Notes: generated from the letters alone by a model not told the origin. Shown: positions 36,808 to 46,825, numbered from the stretch's first letter. The stretch is DNA of 64,000 bases from Neptuniibacter pectenicola (GCF_001597735.1 NZ_LUTS01000003.1:62001-126000); one strand, 5' to 3'. Numbers and translations: made by a program.

Positions 36808-38004
36808 ATGTCACTGCAAACACTAAAACTTAATAGTGGCGCTGAGCGTCGTCTTCGGGGTGGTCACCTTTGGATCTACAGTAATGAGGTAGATAACCGT
36901 GCCACGCCGCTAAAAAGCTTCGCTCCCGGTGAACAAGTGATTGTTGAAACGGATAAAGGTAAGCCCTTAGGTGTGGCTTATGTTAATCCCAATACGTTGA
37001 TTTGTGGTCGTATTGTCAGTCGTGACTTGAAATACACCCTTGACCGTTCCTTGATTATTCATCGGTTAAAGGTTGCCTTGTCCCTACGTGAGAGCTGTTT
37101 TAGTGATAGCTGCTACCGTTTAGTCTTTGGCGATAGTGATGGCTTGCCTGGCTTAGTTATCGATCGGTTTTATGATATTTTTGTTGTACAGATTTCGACC
37201 GCTGGGATGGAAGCTGTGCTGGATGAGATTATCGAATCGCTCAATAAAGTCTTTACCCCTAAAGCTATTTTGCTACGCAATGATGGCAAAATGCGCGATA
37301 TGGAAGGGTTAGAAACCTATACAGAGGTTGTGCAGGGCGATATCCCTGATCTATGCCCTCTGATGGAAAACTCAGTGCCGCTGTTAGCACCGTTGCAGAA
37401 AGGTCAGAAAACCGGCTGGTTTTATGATCACCGTAACAACCGTGCGCAGATGCAGCGTCATGTTGACGGTAAGCGCGTACTGGATCTGTTTAGCTACGTA
37501 GGTGGCTGGGGCGCGCAAGCCCTAGCCGCAGGTGCTTCCCAGGCCATTTGTGTTGATGCTTCGCATTTTGCGCTAGAAGTGGCCGCAGAAAACGCACGGA
37601 TCAACAATGCTTCAGATCGTTTTGAAGGCTTTCACGGTGATGCGTTTGATATTTGTAAATCGCTTATTGCCGATAAAGAAAAATTTGATGTGGTTGTGCT
37701 CGATCCACCGGCGTTTATCCAGAAGAAAAAAGATATTCGTAATGGTGAGCGGGCTTATGCGCGTATGAATAATTTTGCTATGCGTCTGCTAAAGAAGGAT
37801 GGGATTTTAGTCTCCGCATCGTGCTCTATGCATTTAGAACGCCAACGTTTAGTTGATATTATTCGCAGCAACAGCCGCGAGCTTGATCGCAATGCGCAGA
37901 TTTTTGACCAAGGCCACCAAGGGGCCGATCACCCAGTACATCCCGCTATTCCTGAAACAGACTACTTGAAATCGTTTTTTGTTCGGGTTTTGCCATCGTC
38001 ATAA
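36808..38004 (+). CDS. rlmI: 23S rRNA m5C methyltransferase RlmI-like
   Basis: A 398-aa class I SAM methyltransferase (E. coli RlmI is 396 aa), predicted to make 5-methylcytidine in 23S rRNA. An N-terminal PUA domain (about residues 1-75, LRGGHLWIYSNEVD) binds RNA. The catalytic domain has the SAM motif VLDLFSYVGGWGAQAL, the motif DPPAFIQKKKD, and SCSMHL with a candidate catalytic cysteine. The frame is open 12 codons further up, but that part lies next to the gcvH terminator and lacks homology-like character, so I start at the ATG at 36808. It lies 18 bp from tas and the two are probably co-transcribed. Confidence 0.88.
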   Translation: MSLQTLKLNSGAERRLRGGHLWIYSNEVDNRATPLKSFAPGEQVIVETDKGKPLGVAYVNPNTLICGRIVSRDLKYTLDRSLIIHRLKVALSLRESCFSDSCYRLVFGDSDGLPGLVIDRFYDIFVVQISTAGMEAVLDEIIESLNKVFTPKAILLRNDGKMRDMEGLETYTEVVQGDIPDLCPLMENSVPLLAPLQKGQKTGWFYDHRNNRAQMQRHVDGKRVLDLFSYVGGWGAQALAAGASQAICVDASHFALEVAAENARINNASDRFEGFHGDAFDICKSLIADKEKFDVVVLDPPAFIQKKKDIRNGERAYARMNNFAMRLLKKDGILVSASCSMHLERQRLVDIIRSNSRELDRNAQIFDQGHQGADHPVHPAIPETDYLKSFFVRVLPSS

Positions 38005-38022
38005 ACGAAAGAGGAGATCGCT

Positions 38023-39060
38023 TTGCGTTATAACCTATTAGGAAAAACAGATCTAAAGGTCAGTGCCATTTGTTTGGGTACCATGACATTTGGTAGCGAC
38101 CAAAGCGAGGCTGACGCGTTTGAGCAGATGGATTATGCGGTTGAGCAAGGTGTTAACTTTCTTGACGGTGCAGAAATGTACCCGATCCCGACGTCGCCTC
38201 GCTATCAGGGGCGAAATGAAACGATCATAGGGAACTGGCTTAAGGCGCGCAAAAACCGTGAGCAGATGGTTGTCGCGACCAAAGTGACAGGCCCGGGTGA
38301 GATGGTCAGTTATATTCGCCCAGATATGGCGCTAGACCGTCGTAACATTCGTGAGGCGGTGACGAACAGCCTTAAGCGTTTACAAACGGACTATATCGAT
38401 CTTTATCAAATTCACTGGCCTGATAGGGCGGCGAATTTTTTTGGTCAGTTGAACTACCAACACCAGCCGGAGAAAGACGGTACACCTTTATTGGAAACAC
38501 TGGAGGTGATGAACGAGCTGGTGCAGGAAGGTTTGATTCGCCATGTGGGTTTATCTAACGAAACTGCATGGGGGACCATGAAGTTTTTGCAGTTAGCTGA
38601 GCAGCATGAACTACCTAAATGTGTGTCTGTACAGAACCCTTTTAACCTTCTTAATCGAAGTGTAGAAGTGGGTCTGACAGAGGTACTGCATCGGGAAGGT
38701 GTCTCTTTATTACCTTATTCGCCATTAGGGTTTGGTGTTTTGAGTGGTAAGTACCTTGCTGGTGCTCAGCCCGAGGATGGACGATTAACCCGATACCCTG
38801 TTTTTGCTCGGTATGTTAATGAGCAGGGACAGTTAGCTACGCAAGCGTATGTTGAATTGGCGCGTCAGCATGGGATAGATCCCGCGACGATGGCGCTGGC
38901 TTGGGTTAATAGCCGAGACTTTGTATCGAGTAATATTATTGGTGCCAGTAACTTGACCCAATTAAAAACGAATATCGATTCTTTATCGGTGGATTTGAGT
39001 GCTGAGCTACTCGCTGCTATCGATGAGATTCACATTCGTTTCCCTAACCCTTGCCCTTAG
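38023..39060 (+). CDS. tas: Aldo/keto reductase, Tas family
   Basis: A 345-aa NADPH-dependent aldo/keto reductase barrel. The start is TTG, with GAGGAG eight bases ahead. Catalytic residues fit the family tetrad: Asp and Tyr in FLDGAEMYPIP, Lys in VVATKV, His in YQIHWPDRA. The insertion PTSPRYQGRNETIIGNWL is typical of E. coli Tas, whose physiological substrate is not settled. It follows rlmI closely and ends at a hairpin. Confidence 0.9.
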   Translation: MRYNLLGKTDLKVSAICLGTMTFGSDQSEADAFEQMDYAVEQGVNFLDGAEMYPIPTSPRYQGRNETIIGNWLKARKNREQMVVATKVTGPGEMVSYIRPDMALDRRNIREAVTNSLKRLQTDYIDLYQIHWPDRAANFFGQLNYQHQPEKDGTPLLETLEVMNELVQEGLIRHVGLSNETAWGTMKFLQLAEQHELPKCVSVQNPFNLLNRSVEVGLTEVLHREGVSLLPYSPLGFGVLSGKYLAGAQPEDGRLTRYPVFARYVNEQGQLATQAYVELARQHGIDPATMALAWVNSRDFVSSNIIGASNLTQLKTNIDSLSVDLSAELLAAIDEIHIRFPNPCP

Positions 39061-39075
39061 CTTAAATGGGCTTTT

Positions 39076-39099
39076 GGAGCAGCAGCTCTGCTGCTCCTT
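39076..39099 (+). terminator. tas terminator
   Basis: A perfect 10-bp inverted repeat GGAGCAGCAG/CTGCTGCTCC (39076-39085 with 39088-39097), followed by TTATCTATTTTG. Confidence 0.85.
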
Positions 39100-39169
39100 A
39101 TCTATTTTGTTGCCATTTGTGTGTTTTTTGCCAGACTTTATTCAGTGATAAGCAGAATAAGGTGGCCTT

Positions 39170-39577
39170 ATGTTGCAAATAAAAGACGCGATGTGTCCCG
39201 TCATTCATCCGCTCAGAACAGATATGCCGTTGGTTGATGCGGTCACGACCCTTCTTAAATCCGGTTATTTAGGTTTGCCTGTTGTTGATAAGAACCTAAA
39301 GATTGTGGGTTTCCTATCCGAGTTTGATTGCCTTCCCCATCTACTGGCGGATAGCTATCACTGTGATAGTCATGTGACCGTTGAAACGCTTATGCGCAGA
39401 GATCCTTTGGTGGTTAAACCTAATATGAGTGTTGTTGATCTTGCGCAGCAGATGGCCTTAGATAAACCTAAGGTGTACGCGGTGGAGGATCAAGGCAAGC
39501 TGGTGGGTGTTATTACGCGAAGTATGTTGATGAGGACGCTGAATGAAGCGCTGAAACAGTGTAATGCGGTCGCTTAA
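39170..39577 (+). CDS. CBS-pair domain protein
   Basis: A 135-aa protein that is just two CBS motifs. The first spans about residues 1-60 (MCPVIHPLRTDMPLVDAVT, GLPVVDKNLKIVGFLSE) and the second about 70-130 (LMRRDPLVVKPNMSVVDLA, VYAVEDQGKLVGVITRS). Such stand-alone pairs bind adenine nucleotides and regulate partner proteins. The partner here is unknown. It is flanked by terminators on both sides, so it is a single-gene unit. Confidence 0.88.
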   Translation: MLQIKDAMCPVIHPLRTDMPLVDAVTTLLKSGYLGLPVVDKNLKIVGFLSEFDCLPHLLADSYHCDSHVTVETLMRRDPLVVKPNMSVVDLAQQMALDKPKVYAVEDQGKLVGVITRSMLMRTLNEALKQCNAVA

Positions 39578-39588
39578 GGGGTGTGTTC

Positions 39589-39620
39589 AGCATACCTCAC
39601 CATTATTGGTGACGTATGCT
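39589..39620. terminator. Hairpin between the CBS gene and the convergent HAD gene
   Basis: AGCATAC-C-TCACC pairs with GGTGA-C-GTATGCT around a six-base loop: 12 paired bases with one C-C mismatch, between two convergent stop codons. Confidence 0.7.
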
Positions 39621-39632
39621 AAACCTGTGCAT

Positions 39633-40286
39633 TTACCGCAGATCTAAAACCGGCCATAGGTGCTCATTGGCGTGGGCCTCAAGAATCTCATCGGGGTTGA
39701 CCGCTATGGGGTTAGTCACTAACTCCAGTAGCGGTAGGTCGTTGTGAGAGTCGCTGTAAAAATAGCTGTTATCCAGTGAGTGTGGGCTTGTTGATAACCA
39801 CTCATGCAGGCGTGTTACTTTGCCCGCTTGGAAACAAGGGATTCCCGCTACTTTACCGGTGTACTGCCCGTCGATGACTTCAGGATCTGTGGCGATAATG
39901 GCATCCACACCTAAACGTTTCGCAATGGGGCCAGTAACGAAGTGGTTGGTTGCCGTAATAATCAGGAGATAGTCGCCACGGGCTTTGTGGTTTTTTAAGA
40001 GCTCGAGCGCTTTAGGTAAAATAATAGGCTCTATCTTCTCGGCCATAAACTGTTGGTGCAGCGTATTAAGTTGCGTGGTGTCCAGTTTGGTCAATGGGCG
40101 GAGTGCAAAGTTTAGGAACTCATAAATATCTAAACCGCCATTTTTATATTGTTCATAAAAATAGTCATTTGCACGGCGGTATTCATCGCTGTCTACGATC
40201 CCTTTCTCACATAAAAACTCGCCCCAAGCGTGATCACTATCACCACCAAGCAAGGTGTTGTCTAAATCAAAAATGGCTAAGCTCAC
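39633..40286 (-). CDS. HAD-IB family phosphatase (SerB-like)
   Basis: A 217-aa HAD-superfamily IB phosphatase. Motif I is IFDLDNTLLGGDSDHAW and motif IV is YFYSDSHNDLPLLELV, with the lysine-bearing AGIPCFQAGKVTRL between. The preferred start is GTG at 40284-40286, giving VSLAIFDLDNT, because AGGAGA lies six bases ahead of it; the longer ATG form adds MHRRYP and lacks such a site. Its Pseudomonas counterpart also sits beside rppH and ptsP. The substrate is unknown; family members act on phosphoserine or histidinol-phosphate-like esters. Confidence 0.85.
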   Translation of the reverse strand: MSLAIFDLDNTLLGGDSDHAWGEFLCEKGIVDSDEYRRANDYFYEQYKNGGLDIYEFLNFALRPLTKLDTTQLNTLHQQFMAEKIEPIILPKALELLKNHKARGDYLLIITATNHFVTGPIAKRLGVDAIIATDPEVIDGQYTGKVAGIPCFQAGKVTRLHEWLSTSPHSLDNSYFYSDSHNDLPLLELVTNPIAVNPDEILEAHANEHLWPVLDLR

Positions 40287-40572
40287 TGGGTATCTCCTAT
40301 GCATATTCGCGTATCTGCGCGTCAGACCGTGAGCATAGGGAGGTTCGTAAATGAATGCAATCGTCAGGAGCGGGGTGGGTGGCGCTGAGTACTGTTTTTC
40401 TGCCCTTTAATGAAGCCCCCTGAGTATTGACGTCATTTTTCTCGGTTTTTTTCTCTAAAATAGGTGCTTCTTGGGTGTATTGACCATATTCGAGCGTAAT
40501 ATTTTGTCAGAGGATTTGCTGAGTGTGAAAGAAGTATGGAACAATAGCTGAAAAGAGTTTAGGGATTATAAA
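40287..40572. other. Divergent intergenic region, HAD phosphatase / rppH
   Basis: 286 bases between divergent genes that should contain both promoters. I saw partial matches (TTGACG at 40427-40432, TAAAAT at 40456-40461) but with a 23-base spacer, too long for a standard sigma-70 promoter. No other gene or RNA is recognised. Confidence 0.4.
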
Positions 40573-41064
40573 GTGATTGATTCAGATGGGTTCAGGCCGA
40601 ATGTCGGTATCATTCTGGCTAACTCGCTGGGTCAGGTCCTTTGGGCAAGACGAATTGGCCAAGATGCTTGGCAGTTTCCGCAGGGTGGCATCAATGAAGA
40701 CGAAACACCTGAAGATGCGATGTATAGAGAGCTGCGGGAAGAGATAGGACTCAAAGTATCAGATGTTGAAATCGTTGCGGTGACGCGCGGTTGGCTCAGA
40801 TATAGATTGCCCAAACGAATGATCCGGCGCAATTCGCATCCAGTATGTGTCGGCCAGAAACAAAAATGGTTTTTGTTGAGGATGTTAAGTACCGATAGTG
40901 CCGTTACTATCGATCACACCGATTCGCCAGAGTTTGATGGCTGGGAATGGGTGAGTTACTGGTATCCGCTTGGCCAGGTTGTGTCTTTTAAGCGAGAGGT
41001 TTACCGCAAGGCAATGCGAGAGTTGTCTCCAAAGCTATCGCGTATTAATGATAACAATACCTGA
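40573..41064 (+). CDS. rppH: RNA pyrophosphohydrolase
   Basis: A 163-aa Nudix enzyme that removes pyrophosphate from the 5' end of mRNAs, starting RNase E-dependent decay. The Nudix box [23 protein letters not shown] is at residues 38-60. The RppH family also shows the N-terminal [10 protein letters not shown] and the WRYDLP-like [13 protein letters not shown]. Start is GTG. It is 13 bp upstream of ptsP, the conserved rppH-ptsP pair. Confidence 0.95.
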   Translation: MIDSDGFRPNVGIILANSLGQVLWARRIGQDAWQFPQGGINEDETPEDAMYRELREEIGLKVSDVEIVAVTRGWLRYRLPKRMIRRNSHPVCVGQKQKWFLLRMLSTDSAVTIDHTDSPEFDGWEWVSYWYPLGQVVSFKREVYRKAMRELSPKLSRINDNNT

Positions 41065-41077
41065 GTGGAGAAATTGA

Positions 41078-43351
41078 GTGCTGAATGTATTAAGAACAAT
41101 TGTGCAAGAGGTCAGTGCCGCCCCAGATTTGGAGACGGTGCTTAACCTTATCGTGCAAAGAATTCAGCGCTCAATGCACACGCAGGTCTGCTCTGTTTAC
41201 CTGTTTGACCCTGCAGATCAGTGCTATGTGCTGATGGCGTCGGAGGGGTTAAATAAAGAGGCGGTTGGTAGTGTTCGTCTATCTGCATCCGAAGGTTTAG
41301 TGGGTACGGTCGTCCAACGCGCCGAGCCGATTAACCTTGAAAATGCAGCTGAACATCCCGCCTATAAGTATGTTGAAGCCACAGGCGAAGAGCGTCTCAG
41401 TTCATTTTTGGGTGTGCCCATTATTCGTCATCGTGACGTATTGGGTGTGCTGGTGGTCCAGCAACTGGAGGTGCGCCGGTTTGATGAAAGTGAAGAGGCA
41501 TTCCTTGTTACGCTTTCAGCCCAGCTAGCCGGTGCGATTGCCCATGCAGAAGCCACCGGTTCTTTGGCCGCCATTGGAGGCCCATCGGATGATGTGATAG
41601 ATCTTCGTTTTGGCGGCGTAGCGGGTGTTGCCGGTGTTGCAATTGGTACGGCGACGGTTATCTCTCCCCCTGCGGACTTAGGGTCCGTGCCTGATAAAGC
41701 TGCAAAAGATATTGAGAAAGAGATCGCTAGCTTCCAAGAAGCGCTAAAACTTGTGCGCCGCGATATCAAAGTGGTCGGTCGGAGTTTAGCGCAGCGGTTA
41801 AGATCAGAAGAGCAAGCGTTGTTTGATGTGTACCTACGCATGTTAGATGACAACGCATTAGCCGGTGAAGTGGTGTCACGTATAGAGCAAGGTAATTGGG
41901 CTCAAGGTGCACTTAGGGAAGTGGTAAGTGAACACGTGCATCAGTTCTCCATGATGGGTGATCCCTATTTACGAGAGCGGGCGACAGATATTAAAGATCT
42001 TGGTCGCCGTGTCTTGGCCTATCTGCAAGAAGCCGCGCCTGCGTCTTTAGAGTTTACTGACGAGACCATACTGGTTGCTGATGAGCTGACACCCGCTATG
42101 TTGGGTGAGGTGCCGAGTGAAAAATTAGTGGGTCTTGTTTCGGTACATGGATCGAGTAACTCCCATGTGGCTATATTGGCCCGCTCAATGGGTATCCCAA
42201 CCATTATGGGGGCTGTCGATCTGCCGCTGACCCGTATTGATGGGCGAGAGTTAATTCTTGATGGTTATTCGGGGCGCATCTATGTGCAGCCGAGTAAAAA
42301 GCTACTAACGGCCTACAGTGATATTGTTCGTTGCGAGCAGGAACAGGCGACTGAGCTTGAAGCGTTAAAAGACCTTCCAGCAGAAACCACTGATGGCTTT
42401 GTGATGCCTTTGTGGGTAAATACCGGATTAGTTGCAGATGTAGCGCGCTCTCTTGATCGAGGTGCAGAAGGTATTGGTTTATACCGTACTGAAGTACCTT
42501 TTATGATCCGAGAGTTTTTTCCTAGCGAACAGGAGCAAGCGGACACTTATCGTAAGCAGATTGAAGCGTTTTCACCTCGTCCTGTGACTATGCGTACGTT
42601 AGATATAGGGGGCGATAAAGCGCTGCCTTACTTCCCGATCAATGAAGAGAATCCTTTCCTTGGTTGGCGCGGTATTCGGGTAACGTTGGATCATCCTGAA
42701 ATCTTCTTAGTTCAAGTGCGTGCCATGCTCAAAGCGGGAGAGGGGTATGATAATCTCCGGATTATGCTCCCGATGGTGACCAGTGTTGGTGAAGTTGAAG
42801 ATGCGAGTCGTCAGATTGATCGTGCTGTTCGTGAGTTGCAGGATGAAGGCTATGCGATTAAGCGCCCGCTTGTTGGGGTGATGGTCGAGGTGCCTGCTGC
42901 GGTTTATCAGGTGCGCCGATTTGCCCGTCGTGTCGATTTTATATCGGTGGGCTCAAATGATTTAACGCAGTATCTGTTAGCGGTCGATCGCAATAACCCA
43001 CGTGTTGCTGGATTGTATGTGAGTTATCACCCCGCTGTATTGAAGGCATTGCAGCATATTGCCCGTGAAGCTCATAAAGAGGATGTTACGGTCTCTATCT
43101 GTGGCGAAGTCGCCTCTGAGCCGGGCGGTGCACTGCTGTTAATGGCGATGGGGTATGACGTGCTCTCTATGAATGCGACGAACCTGCCTAAGGTGAAGTC
43201 AGCGATTCGCTCGGTGAGTAAGCAGGATGCCGATCTGTTACTGAAAGAGGTAATGGCGATGGATGATGCGGACCGGATACAGGTCTTTATCAACGAGCGG
43301 TTAGAGGAGCTGGGTATTGCCTTGCCTGCTCAGCCGGTTATCGCCGTATAG
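41078..43351 (+). CDS. ptsP: Phosphoenolpyruvate-protein phosphotransferase, nitrogen PTS enzyme I
   Basis: A 757-aa enzyme I-Ntr. A GAF sensor domain spans about residues 1-160. The phosphohistidine domain follows, with active-site His363 in GSSNSHVAILARSMGIPTIMG. The PEP-binding barrel has GLYRTEVPFM, RTLDIGGDKALPYF and SVGSNDLTQYLLAVDR, then SICGEVASEPG. It passes phosphate from PEP to the nitrogen-type carrier NPr; the carrier and EIIA-Ntr genes are not in this window. The start is GTG. It ends 11 bp from the convergent NRDE gene. Confidence 0.95.
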   Translation: MLNVLRTIVQEVSAAPDLETVLNLIVQRIQRSMHTQVCSVYLFDPADQCYVLMASEGLNKEAVGSVRLSASEGLVGTVVQRAEPINLENAAEHPAYKYVEATGEERLSSFLGVPIIRHRDVLGVLVVQQLEVRRFDESEEAFLVTLSAQLAGAIAHAEATGSLAAIGGPSDDVIDLRFGGVAGVAGVAIGTATVISPPADLGSVPDKAAKDIEKEIASFQEALKLVRRDIKVVGRSLAQRLRSEEQALFDVYLRMLDDNALAGEVVSRIEQGNWAQGALREVVSEHVHQFSMMGDPYLRERATDIKDLGRRVLAYLQEAAPASLEFTDETILVADELTPAMLGEVPSEKLVGLVSVHGSSNSHVAILARSMGIPTIMGAVDLPLTRIDGRELILDGYSGRIYVQPSKKLLTAYSDIVRCEQEQATELEALKDLPAETTDGFVMPLWVNTGLVADVARSLDRGAEGIGLYRTEVPFMIREFFPSEQEQADTYRKQIEAFSPRPVTMRTLDIGGDKALPYFPINEENPFLGWRGIRVTLDHPEIFLVQVRAMLKAGEGYDNLRIMLPMVTSVGEVEDASRQIDRAVRELQDEGYAIKRPLVGVMVEVPAAVYQVRRFARRVDFISVGSNDLTQYLLAVDRNNPRVAGLYVSYHPAVLKALQHIAREAHKEDVTVSICGEVASEPGGALLLMAMGYDVLSMNATNLPKVKSAIRSVSKQDADLLLKEVMAMDDADRIQVFINERLEELGIALPAQPVIAV

Positions 43352-43362
43352 GGTCGCTTCGT

Positions 43363-44139
43363 TTATAGCGGGGGAACACACAGTGTCTGTGTACGTCGCG
43401 CTATCTTGCCCTGTTTATCATAGCTCTGTTCTGTCACTTGAGTTTTTCCGTTGTGTTCTTGCAGTAAAACAGTGGTCGCGCGTGTGCCGTAGGTTTCTGT
43501 GTTAATAAAGATTGAAGATAACGTTTTTTCCCATGGGGTACTTATCCCTGTATCGGGGAGCTGTGTATCTGGTGCTGTCTTCGGATCGCTCATAATCCCA
43601 ATGAGTGACTCAACATCCAACTGTTCATTCTCTATCGCTTGTGAAAGCTGCTCTTTAATAGTGTTGAGCTTGGGCCAAGGTGTATTCAGTTGTGCATTGC
43701 TCAGACCATATATGCCGGGTTTGAGTGGTTCAGGCCCCCTGTTGTGGGTATTGGAAAAGTAGTAGAGCCCAGATGAAGGGGTGCCGATAAGCAGGTTGAA
43801 GTCACCAAACTGGTTTTGTTCTAACCTAAGTTGTTCGAGGTAGTGCGGAGCGGGCTGATGGGTGCTGAGAAAATTACGGGTGAGCTCTCCGCGCGAGCGT
43901 AAATCACCGGAGGGATGTTTGCGCCCATCCCGATAGTTTGTCACCGCAGCAATCTGACCCCGTGTGTTGATGCCCAGCCACGTGCCCTGTTTTAGCTGGT
44001 CCCTACCCGCTAATATGTTGGGATCATCTTGCCAGTAGGCTAATAAATCACTCGGTCGTACATAAAACTCATCCCTGTTGGCGATAAGGATAAGTGAATA
44101 TTTAGGGTGGCAGTGGTAAGCAAATCCAATCAGACACAT
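43363..44139 (-). CDS. NRDE / TANGO2-family protein
   Basis: A 258-aa protein with the family-defining NRDE motif at residues 21-24 (LILIANRDEFYVRP) and Cys2 right after the initiator methionine. Cys2 suggests an N-terminal nucleophile if methionine is removed, as in Ntn hydrolases. Other conserved stretches are WLGINTRGQIAAVTNYR and GIYGLSNAQLNTPWPKL. The biochemical role of bacterial members is unclear, and the human relative TANGO2 is linked to haem and lipid handling. It is convergent with ptsP and divergent from the TauE permease. Confidence 0.85.
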   Translation of the reverse strand: MCLIGFAYHCHPKYSLILIANRDEFYVRPSDLLAYWQDDPNILAGRDQLKQGTWLGINTRGQIAAVTNYRDGRKHPSGDLRSRGELTRNFLSTHQPAPHYLEQLRLEQNQFGDFNLLIGTPSSGLYYFSNTHNRGPEPLKPGIYGLSNAQLNTPWPKLNTIKEQLSQAIENEQLDVESLIGIMSDPKTAPDTQLPDTGISTPWEKTLSSIFINTETYGTRATTVLLQEHNGKTQVTEQSYDKQGKIARRTQTLCVPPL

Positions 44140-44256
44140 AGTAAATATCCGTTAATTAAGTAAGATAGCGGTCCTGTTTCGTTTCTAGCTGCTTGTTGTG
44201 CATGGTCAGTGCTAAGTATTTAGAAGCAAAAATTCACATCAGTAAAGGTTGGCGTG

Positions 44257-45057
44257 ATGTTAATTACAATTGTGACCTATCTGGTCTTGGGTGCCGCCGC
44301 AGGTGTTGTCGCGGGTTTGTTTGGAATTGGTGGTGGGCTGTTAATTGTACCGGTGCTTATTCTTTGCTTTGAATTGCAAGGGATGTCCGCTGAGGTATTG
44401 ACCCATGCAGCGGTTGCAACATCGCTTGCGACCATTGTGGCGACCTCGATTAGTTCGACGCTTGCGCACCACCGTAAAGGGGCGGTTCGTTGGGATATTT
44501 TTAAGCCTCTGGCGTTAGGGATCTTAGTCGGCGCGGTGCTGGGTGTTAAGACCGCCGGGCAGATGAAAGGTGAGTGGTTGCAGATTGCGATAGGTTGTTT
44601 CGCGATAGCGGTTGCTTTCCAGATGTCCCTTAACTTAAAACCCTCGGCGGGAGAAAAGGAGATCACGAAAGGGGCGTTTGTTTTTTCGGGCGGTTTGATC
44701 GGCTGGCTTTCGAGTATCTTTGGCATTGGGGGCGGTACATTAACGGTGCCTTATCTCACCTGGGGGCGCGTACAGATGCAGCAGGCGGTTGCTACCTCGG
44801 CGGCCTGCGGTTTACCGATAGCGGTCATGGGTGCGTTGACGAATATTTGGGAAGGTTGGGGTCATGCAGAGATGCCTGCATGGAGTGCGGGATATATTTA
44901 TCTTCCTGCCTTTTTAGGCATCGTGTTAACAAGTACCCTATTTGCCAAGGTGGGCGCTAAGCTTGCGCATAGTTTACCTGCGCCTGTGTTGAAGCGGGTT
45001 TTCTCCGTGTTTTTGTTGTGTGTAGGTTTACGTTTTTTACTGACTAACTTGTTATAA
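44257..45057 (+). CDS. Sulfite exporter TauE/SafE family permease
   Basis: A 266-aa integral membrane protein with about eight hydrophobic segments and the two repeated glycine-rich loops of the TauE/SafE (DUF81) family: [17 protein letters not shown] near residue 25 and [18 protein letters not shown] near residue 155. Members export sulfite or organosulfonates; the substrate here is not predictable. A GTG one codon earlier is an alternative start; AAGG lies ahead of both. It is the first gene before lgt, with 10 bp between. Confidence 0.87.
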   Translation: MLITIVTYLVLGAAAGVVAGLFGIGGGLLIVPVLILCFELQGMSAEVLTHAAVATSLATIVATSISSTLAHHRKGAVRWDIFKPLALGILVGAVLGVKTAGQMKGEWLQIAIGCFAIAVAFQMSLNLKPSAGEKEITKGAFVFSGGLIGWLSSIFGIGGGTLTVPYLTWGRVQMQQAVATSAACGLPIAVMGALTNIWEGWGHAEMPAWSAGYIYLPAFLGIVLTSTLFAKVGAKLAHSLPAPVLKRVFSVFLLCVGLRFLLTNLL

Positions 45058-45067
45058 GGAGATACAG

Positions 45068-45865
45068 ATGTGGGTGCATGATATAGACCCAATTGCCGTG
45101 GCGTTAGGCCCCTTAAAGATTCATTGGTACGGCTTAATGTATTTAATCGGTTTTGCGGCAGCATGGTGGTTAGGTGTAAGGCGTGCGCGTAGGGCGGGAT
45201 CGGGTTGGAGTGAAGAGCAGATCTCCGACATTATATTCTGGGGGGCTATGGGGGTCGTGCTTGGTGGGCGTGCCGGTTATGTGCTCTTTTATAATTTTGA
45301 TAAGTTTATCGCTGATCCGCTCTGGTTGTTCGCAGTATGGGAAGGGGGGATGTCTTTCCATGGGGGCTTGCTCGGCGTTATTGTGGTGATGTATCTCTTT
45401 GGTCGCCAACATAAAAAAACGTTATTTCAAATGACTGACTTTATTGCCCCGCTTATTCCTGTCGGGCTTGGTGCTGGGCGTATCGGTAATTTTATCGGTG
45501 GTGAGTTATGGGGGCGTGTGACGGATCAGCCTTGGGGTGTTGTCTTTCCTCGGGGAGGGGAGTTGCCTCGACACCCTTCCCAGCTGTATGAGTTTGCGTT
45601 GGAAGGTGTTGTGCTGTTTGTGCTCTTATGGTGGTTTTCATCTAAGCCAAGACCGCGTATGGCGGTGTCGGGCCTGTTCCTGCTGCTATATGGGATTTTC
45701 CGTTCAATGGTCGAGTTCGTTCGAGAGCCGGATGCTCATATTCAGTTTTTAGCGTTTGATTGGCTGACAATGGGGCAGCTACTATCGTTGCCAATGATTA
45801 TGGTGGGTATGCTTCTTCTTTTCTGTGCAAAACGATCGGGCGGGGTAAAGGACGCTGCGAGCTGA
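45068..45865 (+). CDS. lgt: Prolipoprotein diacylglyceryl transferase
   Basis: A 265-aa inner-membrane enzyme that transfers a diacylglyceryl group from phosphatidylglycerol to the lipobox cysteine of prolipoproteins. The family signature [19 protein letters not shown] is present, together with the catalytic-region [14 protein letters not shown] (essential histidine) and the N-terminal [13 protein letters not shown]. About seven transmembrane segments are visible. It is followed by convergent thyA, whereas in E. coli lgt and thyA lie in the same direction. Confidence 0.96.
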   Translation: MWVHDIDPIAVALGPLKIHWYGLMYLIGFAAAWWLGVRRARRAGSGWSEEQISDIIFWGAMGVVLGGRAGYVLFYNFDKFIADPLWLFAVWEGGMSFHGGLLGVIVVMYLFGRQHKKTLFQMTDFIAPLIPVGLGAGRIGNFIGGELWGRVTDQPWGVVFPRGGELPRHPSQLYEFALEGVVLFVLLWWFSSKPRPRMAVSGLFLLLYGIFRSMVEFVREPDAHIQFLAFDWLTMGQLLSLPMIMVGMLLLFCAKRSGGVKDAAS

Positions 45866-45924
45866 ATAAGCATTAAGAGAGATAGGGTGAAAGGTTTAGA
45901 GGGGCGTTGCCGTGGGGTATACCT

Positions 45925-45958
45925 CTGCATACAGCGTTTTTATTGGGGCTGTATGCAG
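45925..45958. repeat. 11-bp inverted repeat between lgt and thyA
   Basis: CTGCATACAGC (45925-45935) pairs perfectly with GCTGTATGCAG (45948-45958) around a 12-base loop. It lies between convergent genes, but lacks a clear T-tract after the stem in either direction. It is probably a transcription boundary, possibly a processing or pausing hairpin. Confidence 0.6.
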
Positions 45959-45973
45959 GGAGGTTATCTGTGC

Positions 45974-46825
45974 TTACACTGAAAATGGGTATTGTATGGC
46001 GGGGTGGTGCTCATAACCCTCTATCTCAAAGTCATCAAGTGTAACCCATGTTTCTAGGTCTTCTAGCGATTTGATATCAGGGTTAATAATGAGTTTGGGC
46101 GGAGTTAATGGTTCACGTTTAAGCTGTACGTTGGTCATTAATTCCAGTTGGTCTTCATATATGTGTGCATTTACAATTTTATGAAAAGCCAGTCCGGGTT
46201 TGTTTCCGGTGATTTGAGCCATGATGGCTAATAAGAAATAAACCTGAACCATATTGAAGTTTAAGCCCAGTGGCACATCGCAGCTTCTTTGCGTGCTGTT
46301 TAAGTATAAGGTATCACCGAGTAGGGAAAAATGATGGCTGTACATGCAGGGGCGTAAGCAGCCCATGTGAAACGCGCCGGGATGATAGAAGGTATAAATC
46401 TCTCCGCGGTCGTCGATGCCATTAGACAGGTCATCTACAATCTTGCGAAGTAGATCAATGCTGCCACCATCTATTTTAGGGAAGTTGCGCCCGATCTTGC
46501 CGTAGATTAATCCGCAATCATCTGTCCCTTTGCGATGAGGATTGGCAAGCCAGTCAGCGTTGTCGTTAGCGTTGGCGTCCCAAGTCTTTGTGCCGATTTT
46601 TCGAAAATCAGCAGCGTTATCGTAGCCTCGAATGTAGCCAATAATCTCCGCAATAGCCGATTTATAAAAGCTTTTGCGGGTAGTGACAAGAGGGAACTCC
46701 CCGTCTTTTACGTTATAGGTAAGGTCCGCGTCGATAATGGTTAGACACTTCTTTCCTGTTCGTTTGTTGTCAACCCAGATTCCCTGATCAACTATTCTTT
46801 GGCAAAGATCTAGATATTGCTTCAT
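45974..46825 (-). CDS. thyA: Thymidylate synthase
   Basis: A 283-aa enzyme that methylates dUMP to dTMP using 5,10-methylene-THF. The catalytic cysteine is Cys160 in [10 protein letters not shown]. The dUMP-binding [14 protein letters not shown] and the folate-site residues around [12 protein letters not shown] match the family. At 283 aa it is longer than E. coli ThyA (264), like the marine gammaproteobacterial form. It is divergent from folA, the enzyme that regenerates THF from the dihydrofolate ThyA produces. Confidence 0.95.
   Translation of the reverse strand: MKQYLDLCQRIVDQGIWVDNKRTGKKCLTIIDADLTYNVKDGEFPLVTTRKSFYKSAIAEIIGYIRGYDNAADFRKIGTKTWDANANDNADWLANPHRKGTDDCGLIYGKIGRNFPKIDGGSIDLLRKIVDDLSNGIDDRGEIYTFYHPGAFHMGCLRPCMYSHHFSLLGDTLYLNSTQRSCDVPLGLNFNMVQVYFLLAIMAQITGNKPGLAFHKIVNAHIYEDQLELMTNVQLKREPLTPPKLIINPDIKSLEDLETWVTLDDFEIEGYEHHPAIQYPFSV

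Noticed and set aside
44277..44726. 149-codon minus-strand frame opposite the TauE permease
   Set aside because: Antisense shadow of a membrane protein whose own motifs are clear.
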